From NCBI RefSeq assembly GCF_026745355.1, contig NC_079202.1, forward strand, positions 1,528,583 to 1,592,582: a stretch of 64,000 nucleotides of DNA, read 5' to 3'. Shown piece by piece: positions 45,362-58,400 of the stretch. A program made the position numbers and the translations under genes. Below the pieces are notes generated by a model. It had not been told where the DNA came from. It did not search any database and worked only from the letters and a program-made list of their open reading frames with translations. Every line of letters begins with the position of its first letter. The first letter of the stretch is position 1. The DNA comes from Beta vulgaris subsp. vulgaris. Lineage: Eukaryota > Streptophyta > Magnoliopsida > Caryophyllales > Amaranthaceae.

Positions 45362-46250
45362 CGTATTTTTGAGTTTGTTTAGATCTAGGTTCGTTTTTGT
45401 TAATTTTCATTTTATTTTCCCCTTTTTTTTCATTTTTTTAGATCTAGGTTTGTTTTCGTTAATTTTGATTTCAGTTTTTTTTCCTTTTTTTTTCATTCTT
45501 TAGATTTAAGTTTGTTTTTGTTAATTTTTATTTTAGTTTTTTTCGTTTTTTTAGGTCTATCGTTTTTTTAGGTTTTTTTCGTTAAGTCCGGATTTTGCAA
45601 GTTTTGTATGTAGATTGTATTTTTTTTTAGTTTGGAATTAATGTGGATGTATTTCACTGAAATTTTAGTTGTATGCTAGTGTGTATTTTTTGTTTTAGTT
45701 TGGGATGTATGTTTCTGATTTTTCGTTTTGTTTCATATATGTATGGTTTTTATCTCAATTTTTGTATGTTTTGTTTCGTTTTGTTTTGGGATGTATGATG
45801 ATTTAGCATTAAGTCCAGGTGTTATTACGGTAAGGAAAGAGTATTTCTTAATTTAGGTTAGGGTTTTGGTAGATTTGTTTAAAGTTAGTGTATTATTAAT
45901 TAAATCATAAAGGTGCTAGTGGGTTGGTTTTTCTTACATAGTTTTAAGGGTTTATGTGGACTAAATGTGGATATTTTGTTTTGGTAGTTCAGACCTGTAG
46001 GCCTGCAGGTCTGCAACTGAACTTTTTTTTTACATACAATGCAACAAACTGATGCGGTTCTTAAATAAACCGCATCAGTTAATTACGATGCGGTTTTCCC
46101 TAAGAACCGCATCAGTAAAGCATTTTATGATGCGGTTTTGGACCGCATCAGTAAATGGTTGTAAGCTGTTGCGTACCCACTTGATGCAGACAAAAATCAC
46201 ATCAGAAAGGCCAGTTTTGACCGCATCATGTGGGGTTTTTTCCACTAGTG
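45362..46250. mobile_element. CACTA-like fragment with intact right end only
   Basis: The right end (46250) reads CACTAGTGGAAAAAACC on the opposite strand, a CACTA-type terminus. The 220 bp before it carry six or more GATGCGGT/ACCGCATC motifs in both orientations, typical subterminal repeats. The left part (45362-46020) is T-rich with repeated TTAGATCTAGGTT-CG motifs. The left terminus is absent, so an insertion followed by a deletion probably removed it with the copia 5' region. Confidence 0.6.
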
Positions 46251-49200
46251 CTGATTATATGGTGATGAGTTGGATCTTGAGTTATATGAATTCTGAATTA
46301 GCTGATGCTTTTGGTTATATGGAGAGTTCTATGGAATTAGTGAGTTACAAGAGAGATTTGGCCGAACTAATGGACCTTTGATAATATCAATTAAAGAATG
46401 AAATTGATGTCTTAAAACAAGAAAACATGACTATTGTTGAATATTATGGCAAAATAAAGAGACTATGGGATGAATTGCAAAGTTTGAAGATGATAGATGT
46501 CGGTTTGTAGTTGTGGCGCTTTGAATAATTGTACTTGCAATTTCTTGAAGAAATTACAAGATCTTGAAGCAGAGGATATATTGATGCAATTTCTTTTTGC
46601 TCTGCATAGTGGTTTTGACACTACCATTACTAATGTTCTTTCTATGGATCCACTTCCTTCTAGAAATCGTATGTTCTCAATTGCTCAACAAATTGAGAAA
46701 CAAAAGGAGGTTAGTGCTAGCAGTGTAGAGATTGGTGCTGAAAGTAGCAATGGCTGCGCAAAGATTTCAGAGAGTACAAACACAACAAAACCCATATTTT
46801 TCTAATATATCTAAAAGAGATTGGAAAAAGGAGAAAATGGAGAAATTTTGTGGTCATTGCAAAAATAAGGGACATTCAGTGGACCAATGCTTCAACTTGA
46901 TTGGTTATCCTGAGTGGTATAACACCATTAAGGCAGGCAAGAAAGGTGGAATGGCACACAACAATAGTTATAACATACTTGCATCAAATGCTCATACTGA
47001 ATATGAGGAGACACCTCTTGATTTCACTCTTGGAGCTGGCACTTCTTCACATGTTGTTCATGCTGCTGAAAATATCAATTCTGATATGGTTGCTGCTATT
47101 TGTCAACAAGTAATGCGTGATATGAAGGGCAATCAACACTCTGATGATAATAATGGAGTTGGATCTAGTAGCTTTGCTAGTTTTGCAGGTATTGACTTAT
47201 AATATTTTTCATGTTATGTGATTAAACAACATGATAATGATAGCTGGATCATAGACTCTGGTGCTTGTGATCACATGATATTTGATGAGTCATTGTTAAC
47301 TGATAATAGAAAGTTGCATACACCCATCAAAGTGGGATTACCTAATGAAAGTCATAAATTGGTGAAAATAATTGGAAAGTTATTTTGAGTAGGGATTAGT
47401 CCTGCATGATGTGCTCTTGGTAGAAGGATTTAAATACAATATGATGTTCATAGGACAACTGGTGAAAACATCTGATATTGCAGTAATATTTACTATTGAT
47501 GGTTGTCTATTTCAGGCCCATTCTAGTAAGGATGTCATTGCTATTGGGAAGAAGTATAATGGTAATTTGTAGTTTTTCGATGTCAATTGTCTGAAGCATA
47601 TCAAGAAGCCCAAGGATATAGTAATAAAACATCTTGTAATGCTGCTGTAATTGAGTTGGTGGTTGATACTCAGGTATTACCTGCTAGAATTGCTACTAGC
47701 ACTAAGAATAAATGTGTTGCTGAACCTACATTATAATTGATTCATGCTCGTTTGGGACAAGTTTCATTATGTAAAATGCAACATATAGCAATTTTTAATT
47801 GCAAAGCATTGAAAGAATACAAATATTTTGTTTGCATACATAGTAAACAAGAGAAATTACCATTTTCTGTCAGTACAAACAGAGCTACTTCTTGTTTTGC
47901 TTTAGTGCATATTGACTTGTGGGGTCCACATAAAGTAGCTGCTCTTAATGGTGCATCTTATTTCCTTACTATATTGGATGATTATAGTAGGGTTGTTTGG
48001 ACATTCTTGATACATAACAAGCTTCAAGTATCTAAGGTTGTTGCTGATTTTCTAAACCTGGTAGACACTCAATTTCAGGTTAAGGTGGAAAGTATCAGAT
48101 CTGATAATGGGACTGAACTGATAAAGAAAGAATGCTTAAGGCTGTTTGCTGAAAAAGATATTATTCATCAGAAGAGTGTTCCTTATGTGCCTTAACAAAA
48201 TGGCCGAGTTGAGAGGAAACACAAGCATCTATTGGCTATTGCTAGAGCTTTAAGATTTCAAGCTAGACTGCCTAAGAAATTTTGGGGAGATTGTTTGTTA
48301 ATTGCTACCCACATAATTAACAAACTTCCGATCAAGCTGCTGAATTGGAAAGCTTCTTCTGAATTTTATCTCACACACCACCTTCTTATAGTAATCTAAG
48401 AGTGTTTGGTTGTTTATGCTTTGCTTATAACATGAACACATAAAGAGACAATTTGATATAAGAGCAAGAAAATGTATTTTCTTGGGATATCCATATGGTC
48501 AAAAGGCCTATAAGTTGTATGATTTAAACACCCATACTTCCTTTATATCCAGAGTAATCATATTATTTGAAAACATATGTCCATATCCTAACTCTTCCAT
48601 GTCTTCTAATCTTTCTATTCCTATTCATCTTGTTAATTTTGGAACAAAATTCTGAAGAATCTTTTGTTCCTACTACTCGTTCTTCTTTTGATCATAATTC
48701 CACATATAATTCTATCAATTCTCACTCAAATTCTTCCTTGAAACAACTTGACAGTCCTTCTCTTTCTCATGATTTTTCCTAATATTTCTTCTCCTACATC
48801 TGTTTCTCCTATTAACTCTTTACATTCTCCTGTTTCCACCCCCACACAAATTCTTCCCGGAACCCCTCACGGAAAAATTAAACCTTCCACCAAACTTATA
48901 GATTTTGTTTCCACTTATATTCCTCACAACAATCCCATTATGCCCTCTTCTTTTAGTGAATCTGCTTCTTGTGTAGTTAATTCACAACATATTGTGGAAC
49001 CTAAATTTTAAAATCAAGCTAAAAACAATCTTGATTGGATTATGGCTATGGATAAAGAATTAACATCCTTGGAGACCAATGATACTTGGGAGTTAACTTC
49101 TCTTCCTGAAGGTAAACAAGCCATTGGTTCAAAATGGGTTTACAAAACAAAGTTGAAGCCTGATGGTAGCATTGAGAGACATAAAGCTCGGTTAATTGCT

Positions 49201-50529
49201 ATTGGTTATCAACAGATTGAGGGGAAAGACTTTACACAGACCTTTGCACCAGTTGCTAAATTAGCAACTGTAAGAGTGATGGTTGTTGTTGCTACTGTTC
49301 ATGGTTGGCCATTGTGTCAACTTGATGTGAACAATGCCTTTTTACATGGCTTTCTGGATGAAGAAGTATATGTGCTTCCTCCTGCTCGCTATACTAAGGC
49401 TTGTGATGGTCAAGTATGCAGACTGAAAAAGTCTATTTATGAACTTAAACAAGCTTCTAGACAATGGAACAAGGAATTGAGTAAGTTCCTTAGAAGCTTA
49501 GGTTTTATCCAGTCTAAGCAAGATTACTCTTTGTTTACTAGACTATTAGATGGTCAATTTTTGGTTATCCTGGTTTACATTGATGACATGCTAGTGACTG
49601 GTACAAGTATGCTTCAAATTGATAATGTTAATTAAAAGATATCTTGATAATGCTTTTACCATCAAAGATCTTGGCAACCTGAATTACTTCTTGGGCATTG
49701 AAATTTCCAGAAACTCAACTAGTGTTTTTCTCAGAAAAAAGTATATCAAAGACATTATCATTGATTGTGGAATGGAAGGTTGTGAATTCTCTCCTGCTCC
49801 TTTACCTACTGGTTTAAAACTCTCATCTGGTATTGGTGATATTCTTGATGAACCTGATATCTATAGAAGATTAGTTGGCAGACTTCTATACTTGGGTCTC
49901 ACTATACCTGATCTTTCTTATTATGTGCAACACCTTAGTCAGTTCATGCATCAACCTCGTGTTCCTCACTTGAGAGATGCTTTACATGTTGAAAAATATC
50001 TACAAGGTACTAATGATCATGGTCTATTTTATTCTGCACACAGCAATCTTGATATCTCTGCTTATAGTGACTATGATTAGAGTGCTTGTCAGTTCAGCAA
50101 TAGATCATTAAGTGCTTATGATGTGTTTATTGGCAACAATTTGGTCTCCTAGAAGACTAAAAAGCATACCACATTCAGTAAATCTTCTGCTGAAGCAGAA
50201 TACGTGAGCATGTCCTCCGCAGCTAGTGAATTGGTTTGGTTTCATGGTTATTAGAAGATCTTCAAGTCACTCCACAACTTCCTATTTCTATGTACTATGA
50301 CAACATTTCAGCAGAACATCTTGCTCAAAATCCCAAATTTCATGAGAAAATTAAACATCTTAAAAGGGATATGCATTATGTCAGGAAACAAGTAGAGGCA
50401 GGCTTTATTGTAACTGCTCATGTCCCCAGTGTTGCTCAATTGGTTGACTTACTCATGAAGTCTCTGCCTTCTCCTCAACTTCATTTGCTTTGTTCCAAGC
50501 TTGGTCTTGTTTCAACAAGTACAGCTTGA
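46251..50529 (+). pseudogene. Ty1-copia gag-pol, multiply stopped
   Basis: The domain order is Gag-PR-INT-RT-RNaseH, diagnostic of Ty1-copia. Gag (UBN2-like, SWILSYMNSELADAF) starts near 46265. The zinc knuckle CGHCKNKGHSVDQC (CX2CX4HX4C) is at about 46849-46890. The protease motif IDSGA lies at 47251, and the integrase core has HIDLWGPHK at 47910 and RSDNGTEL at 48100. Reverse transcriptase shows QTFAPVAKLATVR at 49240, QLDVNNAFLHG at 49320 and YIDD at 49576-49587. RNase H has SSAEAEYVSMS near 50187. Stops interrupt integrase (TAA at about 48193), the linker before RT and RNase H (TAG at about 50078 and 50149), with frameshifts between pieces. Confidence 0.9.
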
Positions 50530-50537
50530 AGGGGGAG

Positions 50538-50749
50538 TATAAGCTTTATTTATATTTTATGTAAAGTTTTTATCCTAGTCAACAATAGTGATTAGTTAGT
50601 CACTATAAATAGAGATGGATTAACTCTTGTAATTATTGAGTTAATTGAGCTAAATAACTGATTTCTCTCTCTTCTTTTCTTCCTCAATAAACCTTTCTGT
50701 AATCTCTCTCTATAAATGTGAATATGAAACCTTGATTACGGTTTCTACA
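50538..50749 (+). repeat. 3' LTR of the copia element
   Basis: 212 bp from TATAAGC to TTTCTACA, just after the polypurine tract and followed by TTGGG. Contains TATAAATAGAGATGG at about 50604, the likely TATA box. Confidence 0.85.
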
Positions 50750-50754
50750 TTGGG

Positions 50755-51150
50755 CAAACCCAATCTATTAACTAGCTCTAAGATAAGAGCTATAACAGAA
50801 TCTTCTCAAAGGCAAAACAGGAGCACTAAATTAGTGTGCAAATCAAAAAAGAAATTCTTCCAGAATCTGAAGTTTAGGTCAGTAATAGTGTTCATAATCT
50901 CCAAGTCCCCCCACCACAGCACTAATTAAGTACAGCTTCCACAAAAGCAAAGCACTACACGTGGAAAACGCCATTATACAATAGCCACCTTTATAATCAA
51001 TACCATAATTAACTCATTACTCACCAAGTCACCAATTAGCAACCATGGCTTTTTATATATTGTTCAACTTATATGAGAGAATTCGCCTTTTAAAAAGTAG
51101 TGCGCAATGATGCCAACAAAAAAGAAAAAATTAATTAAGTCTCGTCTTAC
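50755..51150. other. Intergenic, no gene seen
   Basis: No coding or repeat signal recognised. Confidence 0.5.
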
Positions 51151-51151
51151 A

Positions 51152-51500
51152 ACTTAATTCCGTTAAAGCCAATAGTAGTACTTTCTTATCTTGATAGCAT
51201 TTGCTTTTTTGACAATTATGTAGGAGCTCAATTGTTGGATCTTCCACCTCCTAATTTGTTGGTTGTGTGTTCGACTTTTTATTAACCTTAATTTGGAGAG
51301 TTTGTGTAAATATTTGTTTGACTCTTATTAGCCTTAATTCCGTTAAAGCCAATAGTAGTACTTTCTTATCTTATAGCATTTGCTCTTTTTTGACAACTAT
51401 GTGGGATCAATGGTTGGATCTTCCACCTCTCAACTTATTGTCGTGTGCTCGACTCTTATTAGCCTTAATTTGGAGAGTTTGTGTAAATATTTGTTTCAGG
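51152..51500. repeat. 181-bp direct tandem duplication
   Basis: CTTAATTCCGTTAAAGCCAA starts both units (51152 and 51333), and both run through TTGGATCTTCCACCTC and GGAGAGTTTGTGTAAATATT. Identity is high with a few small indels, indicating a fairly recent duplication. Confidence 0.85.
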
Positions 51501-52433
51501 ATATAAATTCCCAATTCTCAATATCTGGAAATTTTCGTATAGATTGGAATCCCCCAACTTATGAGAACTGATCATGCTTGGGCCAGTTTATTATCGAATA
51601 AAAAATAAATATTTGCTTTTCATATATTCTAATTAGTAAATGACGCAAGTGCAACTACCTAATTAATCTTTAAGTAAAGCACGATTAGAGGAACTTTTAA
51701 ATTATTAAAAGTAAAGTTAATAAGATTGCATGATGAAGGTAGAACATACGGGAAACTGCCAACTTTCTTTTACAAAAATGCACAATTTGGTAGTCCCAAC
51801 TCCCATGCATCCAAAAAGACATAAAATGTTTCCAAAGAAAGGAAACACACAAAAAAAGCAACAATAATATATTAGTAATTACATTAAAGGAGACTCCAAC
51901 ATCTCTCACAAAATTTTTACTCATTTTCTTCTCTTTACAAACATGGAAACAAAACTATTTACACTGTAGTTTCTTTTCCTTTCTTTTTCACTTTCACTAA
52001 TATATTTTTCCTTTATGGTTTTTTTTCCTTCATTCTTCTTTCTTCTATATATAATTTTTTTTCCCCTATCTCTATCTCAGAGATAGGCTACAGATATTAG
52101 ATATATTTCCACAGTACAAAACAACTTCTCCAAGTGTATTTACACACATCAAACACAAACTCCGACTCCTTTTCCACACACCCTCAACTCCAAGAGTAAA
52201 AAAGGAAAATAAAAACCCTCCATAAAAAGAAGGCAATTCACTCATGAAAAATATCACGAGTTTTAAAAGATAAGAAATAGACACACCCACATGCACGCAC
52301 GCTCGCACACACGCTATCAGCGAAGAACACGAAAAAAAGGAGAAAAGAAAAGAGAGCGCGCGCAAGAGAAGGGAGAATAATTAATCAAGGGTGAAGGACT
52401 TGAGGGCATGTGGGACAGAAAGGAGTAACATAA
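51501..52433 (-). other. 3' flank of the ARM-repeat gene
   Basis: This lies downstream (on the minus strand) of the ARM gene stop codon at 52434-52436. The nearest few hundred bases presumably form its 3' UTR, including a GA-rich/CGCGCG stretch near 52335-52380. No other gene was recognised and the poly-A site was not placed. Confidence 0.4.
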
Positions 52434-52499
52434 TCAAATGTCTCTGGCAGCGGCGTTGCCGGATCTTGGTTGCCGTAGAAGCTCAATCAATGTCTCCGC
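52434..52499 (-). CDS. Terminal 66-nt exon of the ARM-repeat gene
   Basis: The acceptor CAG ends at 52500. The exon encodes AETLIELLRQPRSGNAAARDI and a TGA at 52436-52434. The LIELLRQPR tail is characteristic of this ARM group and phase 0 matches the end of exon 2 (AKRK then GT donor at 58010-58009), so the exon belongs to the gene 5.5 kb upstream on the minus strand. Confidence 0.88.
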   Translation of the reverse strand, partial: AETLIELLRQPRSGNAAARDI

Positions 52500-55400
52500 C
52501 TGTCCCATAATTCACAGCAACATTAATATAACATCATAATAGTACTAGTATTATATAATGTCAATGAACTAACTTCCAACAAAAAGGGAAGCCCCAAAAG
52601 ACATAACATTTTTTTTAAAAAGTTGTGAGGTGAAGGATCTATTGAACTGGTATCTCGCACAGGTATAATCAATCAGATTTACAGATCAGACTCTTTAGAG
52701 GGAGGGAGAATGGTAAGGGAAACCTCACCCCAAAGATCCCCTAATGGACTTTGATCTTATGATCTTGAAATTATAAAGCCAAACCTTTACCACTAAGTCA
52801 AATCTCGCTGGATAATAAGATAACATACATTCATTATTCATATGCATAAATGCCAGCCACCCCTTTACAATATTCGCTAAATCATACTGTTCCCTCTCAT
52901 CTACCTTTGAAAGGTTCATTTCACATTGTTGTCTTGTCACCTAATTATTGATGTTCAGTATAAAAGACACGTTGATTGTTTCAGAACTTATGCTAAATTA
53001 CGAGTAATAGTAGTATTTAGCAATTATCTCCGACATCATATATTAATTGACTTCATAATTGTTACATTAATATAATATAATATATTAATAATTGATGTTT
53101 CATCATCTTCACGGAAACTGTCTTTGTCTGGTTTAATTGTGAAAGTTCAACAATTTTTAACATGTGTTTGAAAGAAAAAAAAGAATGACAATGACCCAAC
53201 AAACAGTATTAGTACTAGACTTATTTTGACTATGTTCACTTCACCTTACAGAAATGATATTGAGTAAAAAAAAAGTTTTCATAAGCATAAATCAATTTCT
53301 AACGGTAATATCCGTTTTTTTTTTAATTTCCGCAATCTATCCATCTATACTAATATATTAAAAGGCGTTCATAAGAATGTTTATGTGTCACATCTCCTCT
53401 AGAACTCTAATGCAAATGCTCTATTTCATGTCAAACCCCTCAACTAAAAAAATTATGTTGGGTAGTTAGAAGACATCAAAGACGGTGACCTTTGAAACAG
53501 AAAGTGAAAACTTAACTATTGATCCAACATATCATCATTGTTTAATATTTCAAAATAAAAAATATAACAAGATCTTGTAATCATATAAGACTACACAAGT
53601 AGTTGGATACTTAATACATGAATGGTAATGATTATATACTATTGTAGACATAAACTCTTACCCCAATCTCTTGTATTCTTCAAATTATGATCTCAATTTT
53701 TTCCTTACAAGACAAAAATTTACGAAAAGAAACAATCGGAGACATCGCCCGTAACATTCACTAATTTTTTCCAGTAATGTATCATTTCAGAGTTGTGTAA
53801 ATACATTAACCATCCTTTTGTTTACTCTGTAAAAGTTACCTTGTAGTCCATTTCTCCTAGGGAGTAATTTCATATCTTGGCGTGTAATTTTATCAAGTTC
53901 AAAATATAATCATAAAGGACATAATCGGCAAAATACTTTAAGAAGAAGTCTTTAAACAGTAAAGTGAGAAAGCTAAATGCATTAAAGTGTGATTAAGTAA
54001 GGTTGAACGAATTAGTGGACGTTGTTAACTTCTAAAACGACAGACCACTAATTTCTAATCGTACAAGTTAGAACACGTGGTAAATATCATTGACTGGCTA
54101 AGCAATACTAGAAAAAGCTTTAAAAAGAAACAAATCAACACAAATAGATTTTGATCAATAAATATAAGTTTATAAATATCATTTGTTTTAATGTATTCTC
54201 GGATGTTTTATCGCTTGATCAATATATTTGAATGTTTTCTCTCCAAAAAGAAATATTATATTAATTGAAATTCAGTAATTGCATAGCAAATTTATTTATT
54301 AGAACTTTTACTAATAGATTTAGGCTCCGTTTGGTAGGACGTAAAACGTTTTTCTGAAAAACTGTTTTCCTCTATTTTCAGTTTTACATTGTTTGGTTGG
54401 CAAAATAGTGTAAAATCATTTTTCTTTTGAGTAAAATTACTCTCCTAATGATGGAAAACCATTTTCTCTTTAAAATGAAGGAAAAATTGTTTTTTTATCT
54501 CTCTTGTACGCTCCTCTCACTACCTCCTTACCTTCTCTTTTATTTTCCTTTCATTTCATCATTTTTCTTACATGGAACCAAACAACAAAAACTAATTTTG
54601 GAATTGTGTTTTTCATTGTAAATTGTTTTTCATGAAAATCATTTTACACTGAAAATATTTTACGCCGTATCAAACGAAGCCTTAGAGAGAATTACTTTTA
54701 AAATTATTTTATCTTAAGGTAAATATTTTTCATGAGAATAACCCTTTGAGAATGTTCCAATGTTTTTAACATATTAAATTAATATAATTGTGAGAATAAT
54801 TACCATCTAAAGTTAGCCTTAAAATTCAATATATAAGGCTCAAAAGGCACTAAACGTGCCTCCACATGGAGTAGTACTTGATATCAAACCTTTGGTTCAG
54901 TAAAGGACAAGAGCATTTAGAGGATGATTCTATAGGATAGTCATATTGACCATGAATGATATACTACAAAATGATTATATTTTTTTTTTTTTTTTTTTTT
55001 GATTGGGAAATTAAGTCACATTGGCTGGTAAAGCATGCAAAGCATGCTAAGGAAATACCCCAACATAATGTTGGGGGTAAGGATCGAACCCCTGACCTCA
55101 AGGATCAGAGGGGAGTGCTCTACCACTTGAGCTAACTCCTCATCCTTACTACAAAATGATTATGAACTCATCTTTTTAATTAAACTACTATACACTCCTT
55201 CACCTCAAAACAAAAAATCTCTCCATTTATCATAATTTATACCGATTATTAAAAATATTTCACCCTCCGTACAATATAAAAAAAAAAATGTAACTAGCAA
55301 ACTGTTTATTAGAAAACAAGAAAAAAATAGCTCATTTAGGTAATTTCACGTGCATATAGCTCGATCTATTTCCTCAATCTAGTTTAGCTATACTCCTGAA

Positions 55401-58400
55401 ATATAGTCCGGATATTTCAAAAGGTTATTTGGCTTGATTTAAACTCCGTTCATTTATAACGATAGAAACTGAATTGAAATTAACTAAATTAAACTTAAAT
55501 TAAGTTAACTGAAAAAAATTAAACTATAACTTAAATTAATTAAACTAAACTAGAAATAAGTTTAAAAGAACAGAGTCTTAATAAGATAGGCGTCCGCCTG
55601 ATTTTGGAGGTTGGGTAAAAAAAGTAAGAATGGTAGATATTTGGTGAAACTAATAACCTGACAAGCATTCTCCAATTTGGACCCAGTGATCAGTTTACAC
55701 ATGACGGTGTTGTGAACCTCTACCATCCACCTCAATTTTCCACCATTCACGTTACTGATTCGGGGCTTCCTACTTATTAGATATGTCCCTTTCCTTTCTT
55801 CTCATCTTTGTCACTAAGTTAGTGTACGTGAATGTCTCAAATTTCTTCTACTCTCTCCCTTTTTAACTAGGAAAATAATATACATAATTCTTAGGACTAT
55901 GTATAGGAAGGTTAAAATAGAAATAAAAAATTTGAATCAAGCATTTATTATCTCAAATGATGTGAAATTTTATCATGAATTCATAAAATATTTCCATTTT
56001 ACCACATGTATTTAATGCTTATATGTAGCCCTAACGGCTACATATATAATACAAATATTTGAGGCTGAAGAAGTATCACAAAGCGTCATGATCTACTAAA
56101 TACTCCACCCTGTTTTTATTAGTTTACCTATTTCTTTAAGCATGTTTGCCGAAATACTAACTTGAACCTTAATATCTCTAATTATGAATAAGCAAAAATT
56201 TTAAAAAGTTGAATCAAAGAATAATCAAAGTCATGTATGTGAATAGTGTCACACTTTAAAACGAGTAAACTAATTTAAACCGGAATGAGTTATCTTAAAA
56301 AAAAACCAAAAAAAGCTACAAAAAGAAATTGAAAAAAAATGTGTGCTAATGTTTTAAGAGTTTTTTGCGGAGATATACCAAGGTAATAGTGCATTCTGTG
56401 GGAATATACCTCACTAAATTTGTTTTGTGGGGATATACCAACCTAAATTTAAGTTTTGTTAAAAGGTATCAAAAACACTATTTTCGGCGAAAAAGTCAAA
56501 TTTCCAGCCTTTGACTTGCTTAATTACTCTTTGTATAGTGTGTGATATTCAATTGCTTCTATTATATTGATTTTCCTCCAACTTCCTCACTGTTATTTTG
56601 TGGCCCACTCACGAGTTCCTATCAAGTTAAAGGTCGAAAATTTGAATTTTTTGCTGAAAATAGTGTTTTTGGTACCTTTTAACAAAACTTAAATTTAGGT
56701 TGGTATATCCCAAAAAAATTTTTTACTGAGGTACATCCCCACAAAATGCCCTATTACCTTGGTATATCCCCGCAAAATACTCATGTTTTAATGAAAATTT
56801 TACCTAAAAACCTCACAAAGTTAATTAATACACTCTTTGGCTTGATTCATTCGACTTTTAGTTTCATTAGTCATTTATATCAAAGTACACCAACTAATCC
56901 TGTTAATTAGTTTGAAATACTTGTAATGTACTTTAAACTATTTGAACTTTAGTGTAACTGAAAAACCTACCAATGCAACTAGCAACATAATCATCCAATA
57001 GGGACGTGCAAATATATCAAACATAACAAAATTCACACAAAAAAAATATCTTTAGCATATATACTAAGATACTCTTTTCTTGTTCCTTAAAACTTAGAAA
57101 ATTGCTCCTATTGACAATTGACACGTCTCGAATTAGACTATTTCAAAGATATTTATTCCATTCATCTCCAAATGAAAGTTCATTTTCTCAACATTGATAT
57201 AAAAACAAAGTTTCAAGTCAATAATACACAAAATTATAGCAATGGGCGGCCAAAACTATCATTATTTAGATCCATCATTCTTAACGATTTTATAATTGGA
57301 CTTCAATTTAAACAATTTAAAGTATTCTGTAGCAACCAACCGAAAAAACAAAACCAAACTAAAAATAACAATAGTTTGAAAGATGACAAAAGTATTTTGA
57401 ATATAACCGTTGTATATCCTACTATATCAATGTAACAAATTATGTAGACTAATATATTAAATAAAGAATGGTATTGCATGACGCTCTCCTTCTCCTTAAA
57501 AGAATTTTACTCTATACAAACCAGAATCAATAAAAAAAATTAAAAATTGTAAAAGTATAGGATTTGATTCGGCGACTTCAAGTTATCATCTTAAAGTATA
57601 ATTAAATAAAACTTTTCCTCACTCGAGAAATAGCCAAGTCTAACTCATTTATTTCATATTAGTCAAACAAATTTTAAATCCCTTTTTAAGTACTTCAATT
57701 TCCAACTTTTTTATATTGTTCTTTGTTGTGAGAGGGTTGCATTGTAAAAACAAAAATTATTAAAAGAGAGCATTTAATTTTAATATAAAAGTAGACCTAG
57801 TTAGTAAATGGATTAAACTCATCATTGAAAAAAAATTAAGCTGGTCACTATTGAACTATTTCTCTTTTTAACACCTAATTTTAATTTAAAAGTAGACGGT
57901 CTCAGACAAACTCTCGAAAGAGAAAGAGGTGACCGTCATACAAGAAGCGTAAAATATAGAAAATGTGTTGATAAAGAATAGTAAAAAAAGCAATAACAAA
58001 GAAAACGAACCTTTCTCTTGGCCCGGCTAGTACCCGACTGAGACAACGCAACCAACGGTGGAATAGCACCTTCACGCGCCACCATAGTCCGATAAACAAC
58101 ACTATCTTCACACAATTGTAGCAATATCGCCGCAGCAATTTCCTTTTGTCGGTGTGAACCAACCTCCACAATCTCAACCAACACCGGAATACCACCTTCC
58201 TCAACCAATCCTGCTCTAGCTTCCGGCAACGCCACCAATAAGCTCAACACATACGCCGATTTATCTACCATATGTGAACCAAAATCCGCCATTAATTCAA
58301 TCAAAGGCTTCATAATCCCTGATTCAACAGCTCTCATCTTGTTTTCTTTAATCGAACATAAAGAGTAAAGCGCAGTAGATGCATCTTTTTTCCCTCTAAA

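Larger units (their letters stand above)
45263..50749 (+). mobile_element. Ty1-copia retrotransposon, inactive
   Basis: The element is bounded by TTGGG duplications (45258-45262, 50750-50754). Only the first ~100 bp of the 5' LTR survive (45263-45361). The rest of that LTR, the primer site and the start of gag were lost where a CACTA-like fragment now sits. Gag-pol (46251-50529) is broken by many stops. GAAGGGGGAG at 50528-50537 is the polypurine tract, and the 3' LTR is 212 bp. Confidence 0.88.
52500..58010 (-). other. Intron 2 of the ARM-repeat gene (5.5 kb, transposon-filled)
   Basis: The intron holds two SINEs (52610-52819, 54979-55146), a PIF-like MITE (54323-54681), a probable Stowaway (56103-56290) and a Mutator-type MITE (56358-56782). 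Both SINEs lie in the sense orientation of the gene. Elsewhere it is AT-rich. CTATACTAATATATTAAAAG at 53346 resembles a Helitron 5' start, but no 3' end was found. Confidence 0.85.

Noticed and set aside
53346..53370. Helitron start CTATACTAATATATTAAAAG
   Set aside because: No CTRR end with a hairpin was found downstream on either strand within the intron.
55081..55134. tRNA-like gene on the minus strand
   Set aside because: The A and B boxes are tRNA-like, but there is no acceptor stem pairing, and an A-tail and 17-bp target duplication show that it is a SINE.
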